A stretch of 16,120 bases of DNA. It comes from Atribacteria bacterium SCGC AAA255-N14 (lineage in GTDB: Bacteria > Atribacterota > JS1 > SB-45 > 34-128). Shown piece by piece: positions 7,430 to 14,392 of this stretch; within the stretch, counting starts at the first letter, position 1, and each line of letters begins with the position of its first letter. The notes below the pieces were generated by a model that was not told where the DNA came from, searched no databases, and saw only the letters and a program-made list of their open reading frames with translations. The position numbers and the translations under genes were made by a program. The stretch covers positions 1 to 16,120 of the forward strand of contig ASPC01000042.1 in assembly GCA_000405345.1 (NCBI GenBank). The letters are read 5' to 3'.

Positions 7430-9340
7430 TTATAATTTATTCTTTTTTTCAAACTCTTTAACTACAAAATCCATACCTAAATATTTAAGCACTTCTCTGG
7501 TTGGCCAGCTAGTTTTTAAATCCCAACCATGGAGTTTATAATATTCATCAAGCATTTTATCTAACTCTTCTTGTGCAGTGACCATAAAATCTTTACCAAG
7601 TCTGTCATCTTTAGCACCTTCATTCATAATCCTCCAAGGTAATTTATCATCGCTTCTAGTTGCCCCACAGCGAATATTATAAGATTTTTCCAGAGTGATT
7701 ATTCTTCTTCCAGCTTTCATAAGTTCCTCTTCTGAAACTTCTTCACCAATAGCTGCAGACCACATTTCAGCCATCATCTTAGGCGTTACACCGTAGAGTG
7801 CTGTGGTAACAAATGTGCAAAATCCTAATGCATCGGTTATTGCATAAGTATCTTCATGCCAACGGACAATTTCTGCTCTTTTATCTATTTTAGTGTATTC
7901 AATAAATTTATCACACTCGGTTATCTTCTTTATTAAATCCCTTGCCTCTTCATTTAGACCTAATTCAGCAAAAGTTTGTGTATGTAAATGATCTGCACCT
8001 CGTGGATTCACTGCAAAAGCAAGGGCATAACCTTTAGCCATACGAGTATTAATAGCAGACTGTTCTAACCCTTTGCCTTCTATAGCCCACTTCCATGAGT
8101 CCTTACCAATTTTTTCGGCAGCACGTTTTACCCCTTCTGCTAGAACATCACCAAAACCATCACGATAGGCAATTTTTTCAACCATTTTTACCATTGCTTC
8201 TCCGTTTCCAAATTTCAGTTCAATTCCATCCGTATCTTTTTTTGTAATAACTTCTTTTTCATAAGACTCCATAGCCCATTGAATGACACTTCCAGTAGAT
8301 ATTACATCAAGTCCATAAATGTTGCATAGTTCATTTGCTTTAATAATTGCATCAATATCATTTACTTCAGTACCAGTGCCAAAAGAAGAAATTGTTTCTA
8401 ATTCTGGGCCACCACCAAAACCTTTATATTTATCTCCTTTTGTTTCTGTAAAACGGTGACATCCAATTATGCACGAATAACAGGCAGTCCTCTTTTTTAA
8501 CCTACCACTTTCTACTAATAACTCGCCGCTAATTTTATCTGCATCTACAAAACGCCCCTTCTGAAAATTTCTTGATGAAAAGAGATACATTTCACTTAAT
8601 GGTATAACACTTCCTGCTGTACCATATTTAGCAAGACCTTCATATCCTGAATCATTCATAATTGCTTTTTTAGCAATTACTGACAGTTCGTTGAACTTTT
8701 CGTTATTATTAAGTTCTATTTTTTTAGTTCCTTTAACTGCAATAGCTTTAAGATTTTTCGAACCCATTACTGCACCTCCGCCACCTCTGGCAGCGGCACT
8801 ATATGTTGAAAACATAATACCTGATATACGAACCAAATTTTCTCCGGCAGGTCCAATTGTAGCCAATTCGATACTATTATCATTAAGTTCTTCTTGGATA
8901 AGTCTATTTGTTTCTCTGATATCTTTGCCCCAAATTGAAGAGGCATCTTTAAAGTAAATATCATCATCTTTAATGTAAATATAAATGGGCTTTTCTGCTT
9001 TTCCGTGAAACACTAAATAACCATAACCTGTAAACTTAAGCTCTGCTCCCCACTTTCCACCCGCGTTCGACTTAAAATACATATTAGTAGCAGGACTTTT
9101 AAATGTAACCACTGTTCTTCCTGAACAAGGTGCCTTTGAACCCTCAAATCCGCCAGTCCCAAATATTAAAACATTATCTTCTCCTAATGGATCGGTATTT
9201 TCATCTGTTAAATCCCACAATAATTTTGCATTTAACCCTCTGCATGGAAGAAATTTCATCCAAACTTCTTTTTTTATTTCTTCAACCCAAGTTCTTTTCT
9301 TGTTTAAATCAATATGTAATACTTTCCCTAAAAAATTCAT
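7430..9340 (-). CDS. aor: Aldehyde:ferredoxin oxidoreductase (tungsten-bispterin enzyme)
   Basis: The 636 residues cover the whole AOR family length. The enzyme oxidises aldehydes to carboxylic acids (or the reverse) with ferredoxin as partner, using a tungsten (or molybdenum) bis-pyranopterin and one [4Fe-4S] cluster, in the cytoplasm. The N-domain (1-210) starts GKVLHIDLN and has CSGRTVVTFKSP, NAGGKWGAELKFTGY and the pterin-binding ARGGGGAVMGSKNLKAI (185-201). The cluster ligands are C287-x2-C290-x3-C294 and C508 in ALGFCTF. GGPELET and NPRGADHLH (445-453) match conserved cofactor and active-site blocks. The start follows AAAGGGGG. Which aldehyde it uses cannot be told; its position between a flavoprotein and a DUF917 gene suggests a dedicated catabolic role rather than general detoxification. 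Confidence 0.96.
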   Translation of the reverse strand: MNFLGKVLHIDLNKKRTWVEEIKKEVWMKFLPCRGLNAKLLWDLTDENTDPLGEDNVLIFGTGGFEGSKAPCSGRTVVTFKSPATNMYFKSNAGGKWGAELKFTGYGYLVFHGKAEKPIYIYIKDDDIYFKDASSIWGKDIRETNRLIQEELNDNSIELATIGPAGENLVRISGIMFSTYSAAARGGGGAVMGSKNLKAIAVKGTKKIELNNNEKFNELSVIAKKAIMNDSGYEGLAKYGTAGSVIPLSEMYLFSSRNFQKGRFVDADKISGELLVESGRLKKRTACYSCIIGCHRFTETKGDKYKGFGGGPELETISSFGTGTEVNDIDAIIKANELCNIYGLDVISTGSVIQWAMESYEKEVITKKDTDGIELKFGNGEAMVKMVEKIAYRDGFGDVLAEGVKRAAEKIGKDSWKWAIEGKGLEQSAINTRMAKGYALAFAVNPRGADHLHTQTFAELGLNEEARDLIKKITECDKFIEYTKIDKRAEIVRWHEDTYAITDALGFCTFVTTALYGVTPKMMAEMWSAAIGEEVSEEELMKAGRRIITLEKSYNIRCGATRSDDKLPWRIMNEGAKDDRLGKDFMVTAQEELDKMLDEYYKLHGWDLKTSWPTREVLKYLGMDFVVKEFEKKNKL

Positions 9341-9389
9341 ATTATTTTCCCCCTTTATTCCCCAACTTTTAAATTAATTTTTATACTTT

Positions 9390-10130
9390 TTATTCGTTAA
9401 ATAGTTTTTTTAACAACGGTGAATAGTGAGCTTGTTGAGTAAAATATGATTTATTTTCAGATATTCCACTTTTTACAATCACTGCAATCTCCACAGCTCT
9501 TAAAGCTATTTTTTTAGCTGCTTCCACAGCAACACAAGTATCAAAATTTCCTTTCTTAAAATCTTCTTCCATAGCATTAGGTTCACCATTATTATTAGTC
9601 CAACCGGAGGCTCCTATATAGGATTCCCACATGTCGCCAGTAACTGGAATACATTGCATCATAAGGGTATGATTTATCAAATCTGTAATTACATGTTCCT
9701 GCCCAGAAAACAGGTGTATTCCCTGGGAAATTGAACCAATCACTTTTAATAATTTTGGTAAAGTATTAGTATCTCTTTCAAATACATCTTTAAACGTTGA
9801 AAAAAGACTATTACCCAAGCGATCTATAAAACATTTAACCTGACCTGGTATGCCCATATGATAAACAGGAATGGAGTATAAAATTACATCTGCATCCAAC
9901 CACTTATCCTTTAATTCTGAAAAATCATCATTGTGGACACATTTCCCAGCATTTCGTGCACAATATCCACAGGCAATGCAAGGTTTAAATTCTTTACCCC
10001 GAAAAAAAAATGTTTCAGTTAATACATCAAAACTATTCGATTTGCTGGCATAACTAAGAGCTTTTTCTAATAAAAATTTACTATTCCCCTTGCGAGGACT
10101 TCCGCATATTCCTAATACTTTTATTTTCAT
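9390..10130 (-). CDS. Flavodoxin-fold iron-sulfur flavoprotein (NAD(P)H-dependent FMN reductase family)
   Basis: The protein has 246 residues. It opens with ILGICGSPRKGNSKFLL-type sequence (actual start MKIKVLGICGSPRKGNSKFL), the phosphate-binding loop of flavodoxin-like FMN reductases. A cysteine motif C51-x2-C54-x2-C57-x6-C64 (CIACGYCARNAGKC) fits the [4Fe-4S] motif of archaeal and clostridial iron-sulfur flavoproteins (Isf). ILYSIPVYHMGIPGQVKCFIDR (about 84-105) is the second flavin loop and dimer region. It is likely a cytoplasmic two-electron/one-electron switch between ferredoxin and flavin or a substrate. It is the first gene of the cluster, 49 bp upstream of the AOR gene, so it may be the electron partner of AOR (inference). 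The start follows AAGGAG. Confidence 0.9.
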   Translation of the reverse strand: MKIKVLGICGSPRKGNSKFLLEKALSYASKSNSFDVLTETFFFRGKEFKPCIACGYCARNAGKCVHNDDFSELKDKWLDADVILYSIPVYHMGIPGQVKCFIDRLGNSLFSTFKDVFERDTNTLPKLLKVIGSISQGIHLFSGQEHVITDLINHTLMMQCIPVTGDMWESYIGASGWTNNNGEPNAMEEDFKKGNFDTCVAVEAAKKIALRAVEIAVIVKSGISENKSYFTQQAHYSPLLKKLFNE

Positions 10131-10528
10131 ATTTATTACTCCTTAGCTTTATTTTTCTATTCAATTATCTCTTTATAAAGAGCATCTATAAACAAAAATA
10201 CTATTTTTAACTACAATATTAATATTTTTCCCAAGATCATTTGCAAATCTAATATTATGTTTATTTTTATTGACCTAATAAATACTTGAAAATTAGAACT
10301 TGGGCTCTTTGCCGTAGAAACATCGAAGCAAATATCTTTTTTAAAAGAAATTATATTTAAGTTAATACTTTTAGAAAAAGATGAAATTCTTTTCTTGATA
10401 TCTCATCTTTAAAGATATTGTATTTTTCTACTGATTAAAAACTTCAAGTCACCTACAAAATTTTCCTAAACTTTCACCTCCTTCCTGTCTAATTTGAGAA
10501 ATTTCTTTATTTTTCTAAATTTAACATG
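10131..10528 (-). other. 398-bp gap between PotC-like gene and AOR cluster: orphan ribosome site and possible promoter
   Basis: No convincing gene is seen. Just after the PotC stop, on the minus strand, lies a strong Shine-Dalgarno AGGAAGGAGGTGA (about 10472-10486) with no ATG, GTG or usable TTG behind it. This is what the start of a deleted downstream gene would leave. An open minus-strand frame at 10211-10402 (64 codons) has no start codon and matches nothing I know. A perfect palindrome CTCTTTATAAAGAG (10169-10182) lies about 40 bp before the flavoprotein ATG and could be an operator. A weak promoter-like pair, TTGCAA and TATTAA with 16-bp spacing, lies at about 10216-10243. AAAGATGA/TCATCTTT arms near 10376-10409 followed by T residues are a poor terminator candidate. 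Confidence 0.4.
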
Positions 10529-11314
10529 CTATCTTCTCTTATGATAAACTAATCGAGTATAGAAGAAACCGATAAAGGTTACAGTAACCGTCACAAGAGT
10601 TAATAAAGCACTAACAGATGGCTCTTGTCTGTCTCGAATGCTTCCATAAATATAAACCGGTAAAGTATTAGCGAAAGGACTTGATAATATGTAAGCAATT
10701 ATAAACTCTCCTAAAGAGGCAACAAAAGCAAACATCGTTGCGACAAGGATATGAGGCCTTATTAATGGTAAAGTAACTTTCCATATAGCAGTAAACTGCC
10801 TTGCTCCCAAAACCCGTGCTGCTTCTTCAACCGATTCGGGTAAGAGATGAAAACTTGAATTGACTAAAAGAAAAACATATGGTAGGGCAATTACTGTATG
10901 AGCAAGAGCGATAGCAGGTATTCCACGAATATCAATAAGAATAGTTAACCTACTCATACCAGTCGCTAATATAATGTAAGGAACGACCAATGGAGCTATA
11001 AAAAGAATATAACTTATATTTGAAAGTTTTCTCCCCAAATTACGAGTTCCCAGCGCTGCTAATGTTCCCAGTAATGTAGCAAGTAAAGTTGAGAGGGTAG
11101 CTATTTTTAAGCTTACAAAAAAAGAATTAAGTAAATTCTTGTTATGTAGCATCTCCTTATACCATTGAATAGAAAATAATGAGGGAGGAAACTCAAGGTA
11201 TATCGTTTTTGAAAATGAAAGTAAAAATATAGAGAGAAGGGGAAGAAATAAAAACAATATCACCAAGACTACATATATCCAAGAGAGATTAAATTTTATA
11301 CCTGTTTTTCTCAT
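10529..11314 (-). CDS. PotC-like ABC transporter permease
   Basis: The protein has 261 residues and about six membrane spans (first at residues 12-34, last near 235-255). It belongs to the binding-protein-dependent transport inner-membrane family (BPD_transp_1). The cytoplasmic EAA loop, EEAARVLGARQFTAIWKVTL, about 160-180, is the docking site for the ATPase. Sequence style (LSFSKTIYLEFPPSLFSIQWY near the N-terminus) is that of PotC/YdcV-type permeases for spermidine, putrescine or related cations. The ATG overlaps the stop of the PotB-like gene as ATGA, so the two are coupled. It is the last gene of the operon; the binding protein that usually follows is absent. Confidence 0.9.
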   Translation of the reverse strand: MRKTGIKFNLSWIYVVLVILFLFLPLLSIFLLSFSKTIYLEFPPSLFSIQWYKEMLHNKNLLNSFFVSLKIATLSTLLATLLGTLAALGTRNLGRKLSNISYILFIAPLVVPYIILATGMSRLTILIDIRGIPAIALAHTVIALPYVFLLVNSSFHLLPESVEEAARVLGARQFTAIWKVTLPLIRPHILVATMFAFVASLGEFIIAYILSSPFANTLPVYIYGSIRDRQEPSVSALLTLVTVTVTFIGFFYTRLVYHKRR

Positions 11315-12183
11315 AATTTTATTGTACCTCCAAGAATTTTCATCAAACTAGCAATACCTCCAGCTACGATGATTAACAGTACAAAAGAAAGAGCACTAGC
11401 CATAGGATAATGGATAAAAGCAATCTGCTGTTGTATAAGCACTGATGCAACTATTCCACTTTGCATTTTTCCCAAAAGTGAAGGCACTTCAAATGTTCCC
11501 ATAACAATTACAAAAACAAAAATAGCTCCTGACCCAATTCCCGATTTAATCAAAGACAAAGTTATATACCAAGTTGTTCTAATCTTATTTGCCCCAAGAG
11601 TATAAGCAGCCTCTTCTAATGATTTATCTACTTGTGTTATACAACTATACATTGTTAAAATTGTATAAGGTAAAAGGGTATTCACAAACCCAATGATTAC
11701 CCCTGTCCAATTCCAAATAAGATTAACTTTCCCCACACCGATGTAACTAAGAAAAGAATTTACAACACCCTGATTCCCCAAAGCATATACTAAACCAAAA
11801 ACCCTGAAAATCGTAGCAGTTAAAAATGGGATAACAATTAAGACAAGAAAAAAACCAGCTTTGCGGGGATCAATTCTGGCAAGCTTATAGGCAACAGGAT
11901 AACTAATAATAAGAGCTAGTATTGTGACAACAATAGCAATAACTAATGTCTTACAAAAGATGCTTAGGTAAAAAGGATCTGTAAATATTTTTATGTAGTT
12001 CTCAAATGTAAATACAGGTATGAATCCTCCTCCAGAAACATCTTTAAAAAAGCTAAAAATAAAAAGAATTATCAATGAGCCAGCCCAAAAAAAGATAACA
12101 AAGATTGCCCCTGGCAAAGCGAGTAATCGCTCAAGAAATTTTTCTTTTGCCATCCATGTAACCATATTATTATTCTTATTCAT
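11311..12183 (-). CDS. PotB-like ABC transporter permease
   Basis: This is the partner permease of the PotC-like protein, 290 residues from the chosen start, with about six membrane spans beginning at LLALPGAIFVIFFWAGSLII. The EAA loop reads EEAAYTLGANKIRTTWYITL. The frame is open to an ATG at 12210, but that would overlap the ATPase gene by 35 bp with no proper ribosome site. The ATG at 12183 sits behind AAGGTG and overlaps the ATPase stop as ATGAATAA, the same eight-base arrangement seen in the RbsA/RbsC-like pair, so it is preferred. The family is secure. The solute is not known: polyamine, choline-like amine, thiamine-like and other ligands occur among relatives. Confidence 0.9.
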   Translation of the reverse strand: MNKNNNMVTWMAKEKFLERLLALPGAIFVIFFWAGSLIILFIFSFFKDVSGGGFIPVFTFENYIKIFTDPFYLSIFCKTLVIAIVVTILALIISYPVAYKLARIDPRKAGFFLVLIVIPFLTATIFRVFGLVYALGNQGVVNSFLSYIGVGKVNLIWNWTGVIIGFVNTLLPYTILTMYSCITQVDKSLEEAAYTLGANKIRTTWYITLSLIKSGIGSGAIFVFVIVMGTFEVPSLLGKMQSGIVASVLIQQQIAFIHYPMASALSFVLLIIVAGGIASLMKILGGTIKL

Positions 12184-13300
12184 ATTTTTCACCTTTTTCA
12201 TCTTTTTCATTAATTAAAGTTATATTTGAAGGCCTCCATCCTAGGATTACTTTATCTCCTATTCCTGGCAATTCTAAACTCCCTAAACTTACTGGAATTC
12301 TAAAGACAATCTGCCCCTTTTTACCTTCGAATGTACAGATAAATTCACTATGAGATCCAAGATAAACAACTGCTTGCACCCTTGCAATAAAAGACTCCAC
12401 ATCAGTCCTTTCTTTGTACTCTTTGTGTAAAATTTCTATTCCTTCTTTTCTTACTAAAAAGAGACACTGTTTTCCTTCTGTACAATCCTTCTCCTCTTCT
12501 AAAGTAAGTAGAACTTTAATATCTGGAGTTTGATCAGAAACAATTGTAACTTCACTACCTATTTTTTTAACAATTCTTCCTTTGTAAAGGTTCACTCTAC
12601 CCATAAAGTCAGCAACAAATACAGAAGCAGGTTTTTCATAAATTTCATATGGGGTGCCAATTTGGACACTTTGGCCTTTATTCATCACAATAATTTTATC
12701 AGACATTGCGAGAGCTTCCTCCTGGTCGTGAGTAACATAAATTGCCGCAACTTTAATTTTTCTTTGAATATCTTTGAGCTCGATGCGCATTTTTTTCCTA
12801 AGCTTTGCATCTAAATTACTTAAGGGCTCATCCAATAAGAGCACTTGGGGATTAAGAACCAAGGTTCTGCACAAAGCAACTCTCTGCTGTTGTCCTCCGC
12901 TCAGTTGATTAGGCATCCTATCCTCACATCCTTCTAATCCCACCAAAGCTAATATGTCTCTAACTTTACTATCAGAATTTTTGGAAATATTTTTCATTTT
13001 TAAGCCAAATTCGATATTTTCCCTTACAGTCATATGAGGGAAAAGGGCATAATTTTGGAAAACAAATCCTATATTCCTTTTATGAATTGGTGTACTTGTG
13101 ATATCCTTCCCATCAATTAACACTTCCCCTCTATCATACTGCTCTAACCCGGCGATAATTCTCAGTGTTGTAGTTTTGCCACATCCGCTTGTTCCAAGGA
13201 GAGAAACAAATTCTCCTTTCTTTACATGAAAAGAAAGATTTTTTACTGCCTCAACACTATCATAATTTTTATAAATATTACGTACCTCAACATTAGCCAT
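12176..13300 (-). CDS. PotA-like ABC transporter ATPase
   Basis: The protein has 374 residues from the chosen start. The ABC domain shows Walker A GTSGCGKTT (36-44), Q-loop FQNYALFPHMT (81-91), signature LSGGQQQR (133-140), Walker B VLLLDEPLSNLDA (153-165) and switch histidine VTHDQEE (H191). The C-terminal third is the TOBE-type regulatory domain of PotA/MalK/FbpC proteins and ends in a Lys/Glu-rich tail. The frame extends to an ATG at 13360, but ATG 13300 follows GAGGAGG and begins MANVEVRNIYKNYDS, which matches normal PotA N-termini; the extra 20 residues (MIKFTPTTCLYSITRGG) look like leader sequence. It is the first gene of the operon, preceded by a GACAA-C-TTGTC palindrome. Confidence 0.93.
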   Translation of the reverse strand: MANVEVRNIYKNYDSVEAVKNLSFHVKKGEFVSLLGTSGCGKTTTLRIIAGLEQYDRGEVLIDGKDITSTPIHKRNIGFVFQNYALFPHMTVRENIEFGLKMKNISKNSDSKVRDILALVGLEGCEDRMPNQLSGGQQQRVALCRTLVLNPQVLLLDEPLSNLDAKLRKKMRIELKDIQRKIKVAAIYVTHDQEEALAMSDKIIVMNKGQSVQIGTPYEIYEKPASVFVADFMGRVNLYKGRIVKKIGSEVTIVSDQTPDIKVLLTLEEEKDCTEGKQCLFLVRKEGIEILHKEYKERTDVESFIARVQAVVYLGSHSEFICTFEGKKGQIVFRIPVSLGSLELPGIGDKVILGWRPSNITLINEKDEKGEKYE

Positions 13301-13319
13301 TAAAATAATTCCTCCTCTT

Positions 13320-13343
13320 GTTATACTATAGAGACAAGTTGTC
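13320..13343 (-). promoter_or_regulatory. Palindrome and promoter-like sequence upstream of the PotA-like gene
   Basis: GACAAGTTGTC (13333-13343) is a perfect 5+1+5 palindrome. It is followed on the minus strand by CTATAGTATAAC (13320-13331), which holds TATAGT and TATAAC candidates for a -10. The best -35 is TTTACC, 17 bp before TAGTAT. An operator lying between -35 and -10 would suit a repressor. Neither promoter nor regulator is certain. Confidence 0.3.
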
Positions 13344-13423
13344 GGGGTAAACTTTATCAAAGTAAAAAATAATATTGGTTTTCTAATGTTTCTTTTTAGG
13401 GTAACTTGTTTTTTCTCCCCTAT

Positions 13424-13537
13424 TCAGCCCATATAACCATCCAATATTCTATCTAAAATTTCTTTACTATTAAAATGAACACGTTGTTTTCCGCTAAAAA
13501 AGAACAATAAATTAAGCAATATTACTCAACCTTTCAT
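13424..13537 (-). pseudogene. Unrecognised short reading frame or C-terminal remnant
   Basis: An ATG at 13537 opens MKG, meets a TGA, and then runs 33 open codons ending in FSGKQRVHFN then SKEILDRILDGYMG and a TGA at 13426-13424. The last 23 residues have the amphipathic, Lys/Asp/Leu-rich look of a genuine protein C-terminus, unlike the surrounding AT-rich sequence. I do not recognise the family. It could be what is left of a gene destroyed during the rearrangements around the IS200-type element, or a chance open frame. The rest of the stretch from 13344 to about 13575 holds nothing else I can name. Confidence 0.2.
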
Positions 13538-13580
13538 AGCTTTCCAGCGTATTTGCTATATATTTAATTTATATAGATGC

Positions 13581-13598
13581 CCACGGGCAAGCCCGTGG
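13581..13598. repeat. IS200-type end hairpin (right end)
   Basis: CCACGGGC and GCCCGTGG form eight base pairs around an AA loop, a few bases past the tnpA stop. It pairs in design with 14073-14090; the three differences between the two hairpins keep base pairing. Confidence 0.75.
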
Positions 13599-13603
13599 TA
13601 CTT

Positions 13604-14052
13604 TTAAAAACCTACAAGCTTCGCTTGACCTAAATCCTGGCTTTTTTGGAATTGAACATACTTGATGATGCTTTTTTCATCAATGCCTACAGTTGAGACA
13701 AAGTAACCAGGTGACCAAACGATATTCTCTTTCCAGTATACCTTAGACAACCAGGAAAACTTTTTCCTTAGTCTACTGGCTGATTGTGCTTTGATTTGTC
13801 CAATTACATCAGTAACACTGTACTTCGGCGGTATAATCATAATCATATGGATATGATCATACCTGTATGTTATATTCTATTATTTCACAAGCAGGCATGC
13901 TTCTTAGTATCTTTGGAAAAAGTTTTCTTAAGTACCCCCGTAATCCAGGATTTAGGATACGGCGGCAATATTTAGGTATCCAGACGATATGATACTCCGT
14001 GCGATAGGCGCTGTGTCCTGAAAGTCTTGTTTGTATATTATTATTTTATCAT
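13604..14052 (-). pseudogene. tnpA: IS200/IS605 TnpA transposase, frameshifted
   Basis: This is a Y1 (HUH) transposase of about 145 residues once two frameshifts are repaired. It probably starts at ATG 14052 (MIK, then one extra T near 14043), continuing NNIQTRLSGHSAYRTEYHIV and WIPKYCRRILNPGLRGYLRK, IIEYNIQ. A second shift near 13857-13862 (one extra base) leads to DHIHMIMIIPPKYSVTDVIG, which holds the metal-binding HIH, and then SPGYFVSTVG and KYVQFQK with the likely catalytic Tyr. The end DLGQAKLVGF is typical. All blocks of the family are present, so the element died by small indels rather than truncation. Confidence 0.85.
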
Positions 14053-14072
14053 ATCGCCGCCTGCTCATTCAT

Positions 14073-14090
14073 CCATGGGTAAACCCATGG
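14073..14090. repeat. IS200-type end hairpin (left end)
   Basis: CCATGGGT and ACCCATGG form eight base pairs around an AA loop, about 20 bp outside the start of tnpA. The sequence follows the same pattern as 13581-13598. Confidence 0.75.
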
Positions 14091-14147
14091 TTTTCTGCCC
14101 TGGCGGGTTAATAATATTCTTACTCACTTTGCAAAAAAATGCCTACA

Positions 14148-14377
14148 TCAACGGAAAAAGGCATATATTGCACTCCCGAGGAAATCCACTTTTTTGCAGT
14201 CTGAATATCTATCGTCAGCAAAAGAACCCACTGCTATATTATTTCCCCGACATTTAGTCGCTATTTCTTTCATCTTTTCCACTGCCAAGGAGTTGTTAGC
14301 CTGTCCCGGTATCCCAAAAACTGAACAAAGTCATGAGGACCAATAAAAATAACATCTTTAAAGAATTTCTTTATGCT
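14148..14377 (-). pseudogene. C-terminal remnant of an HpcH/HpaI-type aldolase
   Basis: On the minus strand, SIKKFFKDVIFIGPHDFVQF followed by a one-base deletion and then GIPGQANNSLAVEKMKEIA, CRGNNIAVGSF, CKKVDFLGSAIYAFFR and a stop (14150-14148) gives the last third of an HpcH/HpaI aldolase/citrate-lyase-family protein. The block DVxFIGPxDLxxxLGIPGQ is the characteristic C-terminal active-site segment, and the closing VDFLGS..Y.FF is usual. An in-frame stop lies just upstream, and the N-terminal two thirds are absent: the fragment begins 15 bp after the stop of the MttB-family gene. A deletion must have fused the two loci, and an IS200-type element sits immediately downstream. Class II aldolases of this family split 2-keto-acids; nothing functional remains. 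Confidence 0.7.
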
Positions 14378-14392
14378 TTAAGGGTATTGCTA

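Larger units (their letters stand above)
13581..14090 (-). mobile_element. Decayed IS200/IS605-family insertion sequence, minimal extent hairpin to hairpin
   Basis: A frameshifted single-gene tnpA lies between two subterminal hairpins of the same design in the same orientation: CCACGGGC-AA-GCCCGTGG at the left (13581-13598, 3' side of tnpA) and CCATGGGT-AA-ACCCATGG at the right (14073-14090, 5' side). Such end hairpins are bound by the HUH transposase during single-strand transposition. There is no tnpB. The true ends lie a little outside the hairpins, and I could not fix the target tetranucleotide. The element has landed downstream of an aldolase remnant and upstream of the PotABC-like operon. 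Confidence 0.8.

Noticed and set aside
10211..10402. 64-codon open frame on the minus strand
   Set aside because: It has no start codon or ribosome site and resembles no family I know. AT-rich gaps of this size yield such frames by chance.
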